DNA of 64,000 bases from Frigoriglobus tundricola (GTDB taxonomy: Bacteria; Planctomycetota; Planctomycetia; Gemmatales; Gemmataceae). The position numbers and the translations under genes are program-made. Below, piece by piece: positions 47,549 to 56,576 of the stretch. The notes under the pieces are model-generated. The model made no database searches, had not been told where the DNA came from, and saw nothing but the letters and a program-made list of their open reading frames with translations. The stretch spans positions 1,488,001 through 1,552,000 of the forward strand of contig NZ_CP053452.2 in NCBI RefSeq assembly GCF_013128195.2, given 5' to 3'. How positions within the stretch are numbered: the first letter of the stretch is position 1; each line of letters opens with the position of its first letter.

Positions 47549-48329
47549 CTATTTGCCGAAATCGACATCAACTTTTTCTTTCACAGTCGTTCCGTCGGCG
47601 TAATTTAGGGTAATCTCGACTGTGTGCTTCCCTGTTATGCCAGCCTTTGCCATTACGATATTCCCAGCAAAGTCGCCATTCGAGTTTTTAAAGGCATTAG
47701 CGAGATCGACCTTCACCCCGTCAATCGTGAGTCCCGCGACGAGCATGTTCTTATTGAGCTTTTTACCTTTTCCCGCAAGCGCAAATTCGATGGTTGTGTC
47801 TTTGCTGGTAGCGTTGGTCGACGCTGTGACCTTAATGGGCAGCTTAGCGTCCGCATTCACCAACATAGGATTCGGGCTGCCCACCTCCACAGCAGTTACC
47901 GTCAGGTTTGTCATACTGATCGAGGTCAACGGAAAGCCGGGCAAGACCGGGGCCACGCCAAAGTTTACCCCTTGAAAGTAACCATTGTTGAACTGAATCG
48001 TAGGACTTTCTGTGTAGGTCGTGTTACCCGGCTGGTAGGCGAAGTCTTGACCAGCGATATTCAGATTGAACGCGGTTGGGGTAACCGTCTGGCTTGGCTG
48101 ATCCAAATTGACCTGGTCCCACGGAACGTTGTAAGAGATTGCACCCTCAGTGCCGTCGGCCAGCGTAAAGGTGATCTGGGTATCGGCTGCGTCGTAAGCC
48201 ACAGGCGCCGAGTAGCCCCTGGCAGTTACGATCCCCTGATTCACAGTAACAGTAAGCGCCCCGAAACCAGTAGCCGTGGCGTTCCCGCCCACCAGGACAC
48301 CGTACTGATACGTCGCAGTCGCGCCGGGC
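47549..48329 (-). pseudogene. Surface protein, 3' fragment separated by IS630
   Basis: The frame downstream of the IS630 copy reads PGATATYQYGVLVGGNATAT, then beta-rich repeats (LTVTVNQGIVTARGYSAPV, ITFTLADGTEGAISYNVPW) and an Ig-like end (LTIDGVKVDLANAFKNSNGD, HTVEITLNYADGTTVKEKV). The composition (Thr, Gly, Asn; few charged residues) suits an exported adhesin-like protein. A GTG at 48292 could start a 247-residue fragment, but there is no signal peptide, so it is best seen as the tail of the gene beginning at 49674. Its GC content is lower than the window average. Confidence 0.75.
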
Positions 48330-48331
48330 TA

Positions 48332-49453
48332 CTGATCCGCAGGTAACCAACCCTGTTAACCCGTCCTCAGATGTGGGAAGGGCAAATCCGACCCGTCCCA
48401 CAGGTTCCGAAGGAGGTTCGGGTCGCACCTCAACTCGATGAGGCGGTCCAGGATCTCGTTATCCAACTCCTTGATCCCGTCGGGCACATAGTTGGCCAGT
48501 TGCCCGTACTTGAGCCACGACCAGACCACCTCGACTGGGTTCAGGTCCGGGGCGTACGCGGGCAACCGCTCCAGGGCGAGGCGCCGGTTCCGTTGCAGGA
48601 ACGCCCGGATCAGCGGCCCTTGGTGGTTGGATCCACCGTCCCACAGGACCACCACCTTCCCCCGCAGGTGCGTCAACAGGTCGCGGAGGAACGGAACCAC
48701 GGCGTCAGCCGTAAAGAACCCGTCCGGGCGGGTGGCGAAGTACAGCCCCAGGCGCCGGGCCTTCGGGGACATGCTCAGCGCCCCGATGACCGACACCTTC
48801 TTCCGGTGCCCCCCGTCCCCGCCGATCACCGGGGTCTGGCCCCGCACCGCCCAGGACCGGCGGACCAGCGGGTTGAGGAACACACCGGTTTCGTCGATCA
48901 AGACGAGGTGGGCGTTCTGGCGCCGGACTTTTTTTTGATCCGCGGCCAGTCCTTCTGGAGCCACCCCGCGATGGCTTCGGGGTTCCGCTGCTTGGCCCGC
49001 CGGGCCGGCTTCTGGGGCGTGTAGTTGCGCTTCGTCAACCATTCCCGCAGGTAGTGCGGGTGGAATTTCACCTCCAACTTCTGGAGGATCAGTTGGGCCA
49101 CCCGCTTGGCCGTCCACAGGTCGGTCCGGAACCCGTGCTTCGTAGGCGCCTCGGCCAGCCACCCGAGCACCTGCTTTTCCTGCTCGGGGGTCAGGAACGG
49201 GGGGCGGCCCGGGTGTGGTTTGGCCGCCAGAGCCGGGTCCCCATCGGCCTTGTGGGCCCGCACCCACTCGGCCACCGTTTCCCGGTGGACGCCGAGGAAC
49301 GCGGCCACCTCGGCACGGGACCACCCGTCCGCCACCCGCTGCACGGCCAAGCGACGACGGGCTTCCAACTCAGCCGCAGTACCTTTAGGTCTCATGGAGT
49401 AACAGGTTATGATGATTGGGTGAATTGTACAGGGTTGTAAACCTGCGGGTCAG
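48332..49453 (-). mobile_element. IS630-family element, copy 2, 1122 bp
   Basis: Same length, ends and predicted proteins as copy 1, opposite orientation. Flanked by TA at 48330-48331 and 49454-49455, again within CTAG-type context. It sits inside a surface-protein gene. Confidence 0.93.
48356..49395 (-). CDS. IS630-family transposase made by -1 frameshift, copy 2
   Basis: The two frames (49395-48898 and the DDE frame ending at 48356) give proteins identical to copy 1, joined at the same run of eight A then G (48936-48928 on the minus strand). The helix-turn-helix domain is in the first frame. The catalytic residues are in LIDETGVF, LWDGGSNHQG and PDLNPVEVVW. The conserved frameshift site supports a functional fused transposase. 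Confidence 0.93.
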
Positions 49454-49455
49454 TA

Positions 49456-49674
49456 GACAGTAAGAGCCAACCCGCCTGTGGTGCTGCCGGGGATGCTGAC
49501 GGTCATACTCAGGTCTGTAACGGGGAGTGTCTGACTTGCCTGGGTCGGGTCCACCCCTGCAGGCGTTGAGAACTCACCGAAGCCATTCATACCATTCGCG
49601 AAGTGCGCCGTGATAGAGGCCGGGACTTCGCGGGTCTCGAGAAGGCTCAGTTGCGGACGGAAGCGATTCGACAT
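49456..49674 (-). pseudogene. Surface protein, 5' fragment separated by IS630
   Basis: It starts MSNRFRPQLSLLETREVPAS, the recognisable N-terminus of many Gemmata-type exported surface proteins, followed by GMNGFGEFSTPAGVDPTQAS and STTGGLALTV. The IS630 copy begins here. Rejoining the flanks at a single TA gives gtc TAG ccc, an in-frame amber codon exactly at the CTAG target, before the frame continues into the 3' fragment. The gene may therefore already have been interrupted before the insertion, or the fragment may naturally end here. Confidence 0.75.
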
Positions 49675-49893
49675 GCAATTCTCCTGTTGAACGAAATAGC
49701 CACCGTTAGCGGCTTAGGGTATTCTGTCACAGAAGATCCATCCGTCAATAGCCGTCGAGGCAAAATCACCTCTCACTGTGTCAACGATCACTATTTCTAA
49801 AAAACACAATTAATATCATACGCTTGCAATTACTACATACGTGATTAACGCACTGGCTACAGAAGCGCGGCCGAAGACCGCCAACTCACCCTC

Positions 49894-51165
49894 ATGGAGT
49901 CTCAAGTTCATACGGTCGCAAGTCGTAAAGTCGAAAATCCCGTTCCACCGTACGCGTTCACCGGCCGGCAGAAGATGACGGTGCCCGAAGCGCTCGACGT
50001 GAAGGACGAGCTGGAGGCCATCGACAAGCTCCTCAAGCAGCTCGACGAGGCCAAGAAGACCGCCCAGCTCGCGATCATCGACATGGAGGAGCTCGAAAAG
50101 TTCGCCCAGCCGGGCGACATCGAGAACCTCAAGGCGCTCCAGCAGCAGGTGGAGGACTACATCCGCGAACAGGCCGAGAAGCAGGGGCTGGAGGGCGACG
50201 GGGCCGGCAAGTACCGGCTCACGCCCAAGGCGCTGCGGCTGTTCCAGTCGAAGGTGCTCACGCAGATCTTCAGCGAGCTGCAGGCGTCGCGCTCCGGCCG
50301 CCACCCCGACGCGGTCACCGGCGAGGGCGCGGTCGAGTCCGCGAAAACCAGGCCCTACGAGTTCGGCGACTCGGTCTCGCAAATGGACATCCCCGCGAGC
50401 ATCGTCAACGCGCTCGTGCGGACCGCGGGCGAGGCCCCGGAGGGCTCCCCGCGCGCGGTCCGCATGAAACCCGAGGACATCCTCATCCACCACACCCGGG
50501 TGAACCCGAAGGCCGCCACCTGCGTGCTGCTCGACATGTCCGGGTCCATGCGGTACGACGGCCAGTACGTGAACGTCAAGCGCATGGGCCTCGCGCTCGA
50601 CGGGCTGATCCGCAGCGAGTACCCCGGCGACTTCCTCCAGTTCATCGAGATGTACACGTTCGCGAAGCCGCGGCACCTGTCCGAGATCGCCGGGCTGATG
50701 CCCAAGCCGGTCACCATCTTCAACCCCGTGGTGCGGCTCAAGGCCGACATGAGCAACCCGAACGTGAGCGAGTTCGGGGTGCCGCACCACTTCACCAACA
50801 TCCAGCACGCCCTTCAGACGGCCCGCCGCTTCCTGGCGACCCAGGACACCCCGAACCGGCAGGTGGTGCTCATCACCGACGGCCTGCCGACGGCGCACTT
50901 CGAGGGGAGCACCGTGTACATGCTGTACCCCCCGGACCCGCGGACCGAAAACGCGACCATGCGCGAAGCGCTCCTCTGCGCCCGCGAGGGGATCACGATC
51001 AACATCTTCCTCATCTCGAACTGGAACCAGTCGCAGGAGGACGTGCAGTTAGCCTACCGCATGGCGCGGGCCACGAAGGGCCGCGTGGTGTTCACCGCGG
51101 GCCGCGACCTGGACCGGTTCGTGATCTGGGACTACATCAAGCGGCGCAAGCAGATTATCAGCTGA
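49894..51165 (+). CDS. VWA-domain protein (COG4867-like), possibly N-truncated
   Basis: The 423-residue soluble protein has a helical region with coiled-coil character (LEAIDKLLKQLDEAKKTAQL, LKALQQQVEDYIREQAEKQG), then KYRLTPKALRLFQSKVL and YEFGD. It ends with a von Willebrand A domain whose metal site is LLDMSGSM (about residue 215), with the later Thr and Asp in HHFTNIQHAL and LITDGLPTAH. The family usually carries a longer N-terminal region and sits beside a magnesium-chelatase-like ATPase; neither is present here. The start directly follows the IS island, so loss of the 5' part is possible. Confidence 0.82.
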   Translation: MESQVHTVASRKVENPVPPYAFTGRQKMTVPEALDVKDELEAIDKLLKQLDEAKKTAQLAIIDMEELEKFAQPGDIENLKALQQQVEDYIREQAEKQGLEGDGAGKYRLTPKALRLFQSKVLTQIFSELQASRSGRHPDAVTGEGAVESAKTRPYEFGDSVSQMDIPASIVNALVRTAGEAPEGSPRAVRMKPEDILIHHTRVNPKAATCVLLDMSGSMRYDGQYVNVKRMGLALDGLIRSEYPGDFLQFIEMYTFAKPRHLSEIAGLMPKPVTIFNPVVRLKADMSNPNVSEFGVPHHFTNIQHALQTARRFLATQDTPNRQVVLITDGLPTAHFEGSTVYMLYPPDPRTENATMREALLCAREGITINIFLISNWNQSQEDVQLAYRMARATKGRVVFTAGRDLDRFVIWDYIKRRKQIIS

Positions 51166-51221
51166 GTCCGGCGGTGCTTCACATTGTGAAGCGCCGCCGG
51201 ACTCACACGCATTCGTACCCT

Positions 51222-52673
51222 TCACTCGACCGCGTGGTCGCTCACGACGTCCGTCGGCGTGCTGGCCGGCGCGAGGGCGAATTTTTCGATGAGCCGATAG
51301 AGCGTGCGGCGGCTGACGCCCAGCGCCTTGGCCGCACGCACCTTGTTCCCGCCGTAGCGCCGCAGCACGTCCATGACGTGACGCCGTTCGACACCGTCCA
51401 GGTCGTCCGGGCCGGTTTCCGGCACCTGCGGGGCGGGCGTCGCGGCCCCCGCGGGGCCCGCGACCGGCTTGCTCGCGAGGAGCAAGTTGTCCGGCAGATC
51501 GTCGGTCGTAATGGTCTGCCCGTCGGCCAGGATCTGCGCGCGCTCCAGGACGTTCGCCAGCTCGCGGATGTTCCCGGGCCAGTCGTAGCCGCACAGTACC
51601 CCCTGCGCCGCCGGGTCCATCCGGAACGGCACCTTCCCGACCGGGCGGGTGTGCAGGAAGTGGGCGATCAGCTCCGGGATGTCCTCGCGCCGGTCCCGCA
51701 GCGCCGGCAGCGTGATCGCGATCACGTTGAGCCGGAAGAACAGGTCCTCCCGGAACCGCCCGGCCTTCACCTCGTCCTCCAGCGGCTTGTTCGTGGCCGC
51801 CACCACCCGCACGTCGGCGTGCTTCTCCTGGGTGCTCCCGACCCGCCGGTAGTGGCCGTCCTCCAGCACCCGGAGCAGCTTCGCTTGCAGGGCCGGGGTC
51901 ATTTCCGCGACCTCGTCCACGAACAGCGTGCCGCCCTCGGCCACCTCGAACAGCCCGGCCTTGGGCCGATCGGCGCCGGTGAACGCGCCCTTCTCGTGGC
52001 CGAACAGTTCGCTCTCCAGCAGGCTCTCCTGGAGCGTCGCGCAGTTGACCGTGACGAGCGGCTGGTCCCGCCGGGCACTGTTCCCGTGAAGCGCGCGGGC
52101 GACCAGTTCCTTTCCGGTCCCGCTCGGGCCGCGGACCAGCACCGTCGCGTCCGTCCCGGCCACTTTCAAGATGAGCGCGACGACCTTTCGCACCGCCGGG
52201 CTGGAGCCCACGATCCGGTACCGGTCCGATTCGTAGGTGAGCCGCCCGAGCGCCTGCCGCAGCCGGGCGTTGTCAACGCGCAGCCGCCGCACCTCCATCG
52301 CCCGGTCGAGGACGGGGAGCACGTGCTGAAGGCGGAACGGTTTGAGGATGTAGTCGAACGCGCCGGCCTTCATCGCCTCGACGGCGGTCTGGATCGTCCC
52401 CTGACCGGTCATGATGACGCCGACCAGGTTCGGGTCGAACTCGAGCGACTGGCGGAGGAGTTGGATGCCGTCGATACCGGGCATCATCAGATCGGACAGG
52501 AGCAGGTCGAACCCGCCGGCCCGGAGCTCGTCCGCCGCGAGCGCGGGATCGGACAGCCCGCGCGTCTCGAACCCCTGCTCGTCGAGGGACTCGCACAAGG
52601 CGCGCATCAGTTCCACTTCGTCGTCCACGACGAGCAGCTTGCCGCGCCGGGCCGGTGTCTTGTCGGTGGCCAT
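51222..52673 (-). CDS. Sigma-54-dependent response regulator, NtrC family
   Basis: The 483-residue activator has a receiver domain (LLVVDDE at residues 13-19, phospho-acceptor Asp61 in SDLMMPG, Lys in YILKPF) and an AAA+ domain with Walker A GPSGTGKE, the sigma-54 contact loop GAFTGA and Walker B LFVDEVAE. The Fis-type helix-turn-helix is near the C-terminus ([22 protein letters not shown]). When phosphorylated it should drive open-complex formation at sigma-54 promoters. The start [10 protein letters not shown] was chosen over a frame 21 residues longer. It follows the histidine kinase gene by 102 bases. Confidence 0.93.
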   Translation of the reverse strand: MATDKTPARRGKLLVVDDEVELMRALCESLDEQGFETRGLSDPALAADELRAGGFDLLLSDLMMPGIDGIQLLRQSLEFDPNLVGVIMTGQGTIQTAVEAMKAGAFDYILKPFRLQHVLPVLDRAMEVRRLRVDNARLRQALGRLTYESDRYRIVGSSPAVRKVVALILKVAGTDATVLVRGPSGTGKELVARALHGNSARRDQPLVTVNCATLQESLLESELFGHEKGAFTGADRPKAGLFEVAEGGTLFVDEVAEMTPALQAKLLRVLEDGHYRRVGSTQEKHADVRVVAATNKPLEDEVKAGRFREDLFFRLNVIAITLPALRDRREDIPELIAHFLHTRPVGKVPFRMDPAAQGVLCGYDWPGNIRELANVLERAQILADGQTITTDDLPDNLLLASKPVAGPAGAATPAPQVPETGPDDLDGVERRHVMDVLRRYGGNKVRAAKALGVSRRTLYRLIEKFALAPASTPTDVVSDHAVE

Positions 52674-52775
52674 TGTCGCGTGGACCCCAATCGTGATCGT
52701 TGCGGGCGGTGTTACGGGGGGTAACACTTGAACCAAACGCAGAGGGTCTGGCGCCGCCGCGCCACGGCCCCGGTG

Positions 52776-54428
52776 CTATTGCTGCAAGCCGACGACGTTC
52801 GTGTCCGGGCGCAGGGGCAGCGTGATCCGGACGGTCGTCCCCTCACCGGGCCGGCTGTCGATCTCAAGGGTGCCGTGGTGCTGCTGAACGATGCGGCGGC
52901 AGATCGCCAGCCCCAGCCCCGTGCCCTTGCCCTCTTCCTTGGTGGTGAAGAACGGCTCGAACACGCGCCCGAGCAGTTCCACCGGGATGCCGACCCCGGT
53001 GTCGGTGACCTCGATCACGACGCCCGGTCGCCCGCCCGGCAAGGTGCCCGGCCGCACCCGCGGGACGAGCCGCCCGCCACCGGGCATGGCGTCCGCGGCG
53101 TTGGTGAACAGGTTGAGGAACACCTGGCGGAGCTGCTGCCGGTCGGCGTGGATGATCGGCACGTCGGGGGCCATGTGCGGTTCGACCTTGACCCGCCGCT
53201 TGCGCAGGTGGTGCGCGATCAGTTCCACCGTCCGGCTCACCTCGTCGCACACGTCGACCGTGGACACCTGATCGCGGCCGGCGCGGCTGAACTGGAGCAG
53301 GTTGGCGACCAGGCTCGCCATCCGCTCGATCTCGCCCTCGATGATCTCCAGCGGTTTGCGGCGGGGGTCGTCGGCCGGCGTCTTCGCCAGCACCCCCTCG
53401 ACCCGCAGGCTGACCGTGCCGAGCGGGTTGTTCAACTCGTGCGCGATGCTCGCCGCGAGTTCGCCCACGCCCGCGAGCTTGGCGGCCTGCCACAGTTGCT
53501 GGGTCGTCCCCTTGAGTTCGTCCGTGCGCGCCTGGAGCTCGCTTAGGGCCTGCTCCCGCTGCCGGGCCGTTTCGCGCAGCTCCACCTCGGCCCGTTTCCG
53601 CTCCGTCACGTCGCGCACAATGAGCGTGTGAACGGTCTGCCCGCCGCTCTCGGTGCGCGACGCCGACACTTCCAGCGGGACCGGCCGGCCGTCGCGCCGC
53701 CGCCCCTCGATCTCGTGCGGGGTCGTACCCGAATCCGCCGTCGGGAGCCCGGCCGGGAGGAAGTTCGACAGGCCCGCCCCGAGCGCGGCGCCCGCGGGGC
53801 ACCCGAACACCTGCTCGGCCGCCGGGTTGAACAACAGCACCCGCAGGTCGGCGTCGAGCAGGATGATCGCGTCGTGGGCCGACCGGATGACGACGTCGAG
53901 GCGGGCGCGGGCCTCGGCGAGTTCGGCCCGTGCCCGCAGGTGCTCCACTTCCCGCTGCACGGCCTCGTACTGTTTCCGGTCGCTCACGTCCCGAACGATC
54001 GCGGTGAACAACAACCCCGCACCGGTTCCGAACTTCGAGATCGAGATCTCGGCGGGGAACTCGACCCCGTCCTTGCGCAGCCCGAACACGGCGCGGCGCT
54101 CGCCCATGAGCCGGGCCGCTTCGGGCGCCTGTGCGAACTGCTGCATCTGCGCCGGGTGCGGCCCGCGGAAGCGGACCGGAAGGAGCACCTCGAGCGGGCG
54201 CCCGAGCACCTCCTCCAGGGCGTAGCCGAACAGTTTGGCCGCGCCGCGGTTGAACAGGACGATCTCCTGTCGCGCATCGACGGTCACGATCCCGTCCTCG
54301 GCGATGTCGAGGATGTCGGCCAATTGGTCGGGGGAAATGCGTGCCAGCACGGGATTCCTTGCGGACCAGAGGGCGGGACCGGGGTCAATCTGCGGCTCTG
54401 ATGAAGATGGTTCCAGATCGGCCGGCAC
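52776..54428 (-). CDS. PAS-PAS sensor histidine kinase, NtrB-like
   Basis: The 550-residue kinase has no transmembrane helix. Two PAS domains (about residues 32-155 and 175-290; GYALEEVLGRPLEV, FRKDG-type and PAC endings FTAIVRDVSDRKQ and TLIVRDVTERKRA) are followed by a coiled coil. The dimerisation helix has the phospho-acceptor His in ASIAHELNNPLG. The ATPase domain has NLFTNAADAM, DTGVGIP and GKGTGLGLAI. It is cytoplasmic, so it senses an internal signal. It lies directly upstream of the sigma-54 response regulator, its likely partner. Confidence 0.93.
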   Translation of the reverse strand: MPADLEPSSSEPQIDPGPALWSARNPVLARISPDQLADILDIAEDGIVTVDARQEIVLFNRGAAKLFGYALEEVLGRPLEVLLPVRFRGPHPAQMQQFAQAPEAARLMGERRAVFGLRKDGVEFPAEISISKFGTGAGLLFTAIVRDVSDRKQYEAVQREVEHLRARAELAEARARLDVVIRSAHDAIILLDADLRVLLFNPAAEQVFGCPAGAALGAGLSNFLPAGLPTADSGTTPHEIEGRRRDGRPVPLEVSASRTESGGQTVHTLIVRDVTERKRAEVELRETARQREQALSELQARTDELKGTTQQLWQAAKLAGVGELAASIAHELNNPLGTVSLRVEGVLAKTPADDPRRKPLEIIEGEIERMASLVANLLQFSRAGRDQVSTVDVCDEVSRTVELIAHHLRKRRVKVEPHMAPDVPIIHADRQQLRQVFLNLFTNAADAMPGGGRLVPRVRPGTLPGGRPGVVIEVTDTGVGIPVELLGRVFEPFFTTKEEGKGTGLGLAICRRIVQQHHGTLEIDSRPGEGTTVRITLPLRPDTNVVGLQQ

Positions 54429-54770
54429 GCGTCAACCCTCCTGAGCCCCGGATCGCTCCCCCCCGCATTGAAGTACGCATCAGAAAACCGTCCGACCTAG
54501 CGAACGAATGGCCTGCGAAACAGGAGCGCACTGCACCCGAAGAGCATCGCGACCAAAACGACACCGAACGCGACCATTGTCACGGTTTCCATGACGACCC
54601 CCGCGGTTGAGAGAAGCGATGCGGGTCCTCAACGCAACCCCGATGCCGTTCCAATCAATGACCTAAAATGCTTATTTCGCTGGTTATTCGGCCCCGATTC
54701 GGGGCGCCGAGAGCCCGGCCGTGTGTGGACGTGACACAGCGGTGTGCGGGCGTGTGCGAGGGCGACACAA
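54429..54770. other. Intergenic region between the kinase and the DUF6496-like gene
   Basis: About 340 bases. It contains a possible 31-codon membrane peptide gene (54497-54592, minus strand) and GC-rich leader sequence. The divergent promoters for the kinase and for the gene at 54838 must lie here; only the latter can be suggested. Confidence 0.5.
54497..54592 (-). CDS. Possible 31-aa single-span membrane peptide
   Basis: Reads METVTMVAFGVVLVAMLFGC, then SALLFRRPFVR and a TAG stop: one hydrophobic helix of about 20 residues followed by a basic tail, like a KdpF-type micro-protein in layout. GGGGG lies about six bases before the ATG. It is 68 bases upstream of the histidine kinase on the same strand and could be cotranscribed. 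No homology can be claimed. Confidence 0.4.
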   Translation of the reverse strand: METVTMVAFGVVLVAMLFGCSALLFRRPFVR

Positions 54771-54787
54771 CGGCACGCCTCGTGCTC
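54770..54787 (+). promoter_or_regulatory. Putative sigma-54 promoter of the DUF6496-like gene
   Basis: CGGCACGCCTCGTGCTC has GG-N10-GC spacing, a perfect GGCACG at -24 and GTGC at -12. The GC (54784-54785) is 53 bases before the ATG at 54838. Confidence 0.5.
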
Positions 54788-54837
54788 CGGATGAGGCCAG
54801 AATGTCGCCCGACGGGTGCTGACAAGGAGAACCGTTT

Positions 54838-55017
54838 ATGAAACGCAAGTACGGCCCGAAGGCTCAAGAGAAGGTCGAGGAGACGATGCACGAGTTCAAG
54901 CGGGGCAAGCTGAAAAGCGGGTCCGGCCGGACCGTGACGAACAAGAAACAGGCGATCGCCATCGGCCTGTCCGAAGCCCGGAAAGCCGGCGCAAAGGTGC
55001 CACCCAAGAAGTCCTGA
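54838..55017 (+). CDS. Small basic DUF6496-like protein, 59 aa
   Basis: The product begins MKRKYGPKAQEKVEETMHEF, then KRGKLKSGSGRTVTNKKQAI, and ends AIGLSEARKAGAKVPPKKS. This pattern (K-x-Y-G-x-KAQ, AxAIGLSEARKAG) matches short DUF6496-type proteins found across many soil bacteria, often with stress genes. It is very basic and probably binds nucleic acid or acts as a plasmid- or stress-linked small protein; the function is unknown. AAGGAG lies eight bases before the ATG, and a sigma-54-like site is upstream. Confidence 0.8.
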   Translation: MKRKYGPKAQEKVEETMHEFKRGKLKSGSGRTVTNKKQAIAIGLSEARKAGAKVPPKKS

Positions 55018-55039
55018 TCCGTGCCCGGTTGGCGGCGTA

Positions 55040-55080
55040 CCTCCTCTTGGAGGGCGCGGCCGCACCCTTCCAAGAGGAGG
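55040..55080. terminator. Long hairpin after the DUF6496-like gene
   Basis: CCTCCTCTTGG (55040-55050) pairs with CCAAGAGGAGG (55070-55080), and the interior continues as a near-perfect stem around GCGGCCGC. It begins 23 bases after the stop and probably terminates that short transcript. Confidence 0.65.
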
Positions 55081-55169
55081 CACACGCCCGACCGGATTCG
55101 CGTATGAGATCGGACCCCAAAATGGACCGCGGGGTCTTCCACGGAGTGGATCGCCCCAAAACGCAGGCA

Positions 55170-56576
55170 TCACCTGGTCGCCGATCCCGGTTTTGGGATC
55201 GACCGAGATGGCCCTGTCGCTCGCGCCGGTACGCTCGCCGTCCGGACCGGTAACGCTACCCCCCCGTGATCGGGCCGGATTCGGAGCCACGCGGCGTAAA
55301 ACGATACGAAAACGGCCAGGGGGGCGATCTGGAGCATGATACGGTGAACAGTCATCTGGTTGCTGAGCCAGACGTGAGCGGAGGTGCAGCCGAACACGAA
55401 GAACGTGGCCACACACGTCACCGCCAGAGCGGCCAGCAGGGCCCGACCCGTCCGGTCCCGGAGGAGCGCTCGACTCCCGCCGCAGATGCCGATGCCGACG
55501 CCGACCCACAGGATGCTGCTCGTCGGCCCCGTGACGACGTAATCCCATAACAGTTCGAACGTGTCAGGGTGCCAGCTCAACTTGTCGTCATTCGGCGTCA
55601 CCCCCAGCGACAGCACGTATTTGGCGACCAGCCACGGGGCCAGCGTCGCGCAACCGCCCAGGAACCATGCGACCGCCCGCAGGCGTTCCGGCCGACCCGG
55701 CCCCGCCAAAAGGCAGGTCCCGACGAGCGTCGCGGGCAGGAACAGAACCAGCCCGTCGTTTTTGCTCCAGGCGGCGCCCGCGGCGAGAACGCCCGCCAGT
55801 AGCCACTCTCTACGGAGCAGCGCGGCCAGCGACGCGAAGGAAAAGGCCGCGACCGCGATGTCGCTGTACCCGGCCGCCGCGTGCCAGGCCAGCAGCGGGA
55901 TGGCGGCCGTTACGAACGCCCCGAGCGCGGCCAACCAGCGGGACCGCGAGAAATCCCAAACCGCCGCCCAGACCGTTGCCACGAGTGCCACCAGGAACAG
56001 CACCCCATCGGCCCGGGCGAGCAGGTCGTCCCAGCCCCCGCTCACGACTGCCGTTTCCGCCCGCCAGACAATGGCCAGCAAAGGATAGTGGCGGTGACCG
56101 AGTCCGCCCCGGGTCCCCAGCCACACGGGCGACTCCGGATCGACCGACCAGTTCACCCCGCCGAAGAGCGCCCGCGCGCGGCCCGACCAGTGCGTCGATG
56201 CGTCATCGAAATACAGCGGCAACCGGGCCAACTGCCAGCACGCGAACGCCACCTTTTCCGCCACGCTCACCAGAACGAGCCATTCGTACCACCGGAGGGG
56301 CGGAACGGACCCACGCGGCGCCTTCAGCGCCCCGCGGCGCGCGGCCGCGGCGATCACCGCAGCCGCGACCGCCGCCATCACGACCATGGCGGGTAGCAAA
56401 GGCACGCCGCACAAGACGAGGGAGCCTACGAACAGGGTCTCCGCGTACAGGCCCAAAAGGAACGCGGCGGGCAGGTGTACGGCCCCGGGCGGGCCCACCG
56501 TTCGCAGGCCCAACAGCGCCCACCCGAGCAGCAGGTCCAGCACCACGTGGCCGATCACGGCAAGTGTCGAACTCAC
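55170..56576 (-). CDS. Polytopic membrane protein, probable GT-C-type glycosyltransferase
   Basis: The 468-residue product has about ten to twelve transmembrane helices. Between the third and fourth lies a polar loop with FDDASTHWSGRARALFGGVNW and LGHRHYPLL, the kind of acidic loop seen in dolichyl/undecaprenyl-phosphate mannosyltransferase-like (GT39/GT83) enzymes. AAAWSKNDGLVLFLPA follows. It probably transfers a sugar from a lipid carrier to a surface polymer. The GTG start overlaps the upstream gene (GTGA). The last 40 residues are low-complexity and may run into repeat sequence. Confidence 0.72.
   Translation of the reverse strand: MSSTLAVIGHVVLDLLLGWALLGLRTVGPPGAVHLPAAFLLGLYAETLFVGSLVLCGVPLLPAMVVMAAVAAAVIAAAARRGALKAPRGSVPPLRWYEWLVLVSVAEKVAFACWQLARLPLYFDDASTHWSGRARALFGGVNWSVDPESPVWLGTRGGLGHRHYPLLAIVWRAETAVVSGGWDDLLARADGVLFLVALVATVWAAVWDFSRSRWLAALGAFVTAAIPLLAWHAAAGYSDIAVAAFSFASLAALLRREWLLAGVLAAGAAWSKNDGLVLFLPATLVGTCLLAGPGRPERLRAVAWFLGGCATLAPWLVAKYVLSLGVTPNDDKLSWHPDTFELLWDYVVTGPTSSILWVGVGIGICGGSRALLRDRTGRALLAALAVTCVATFFVFGCTSAHVWLSNQMTVHRIMLQIAPLAVFVSFYAAWLRIRPDHGGVALPVRTASVPARATGPSRSIPKPGSATR

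Noticed and set aside
51222-52736. Longer start (52736) for the response regulator
   Set aside because: The extra 21 residues are not part of the receiver fold, and the ATG at 52673 fits the usual distance to the first strand.
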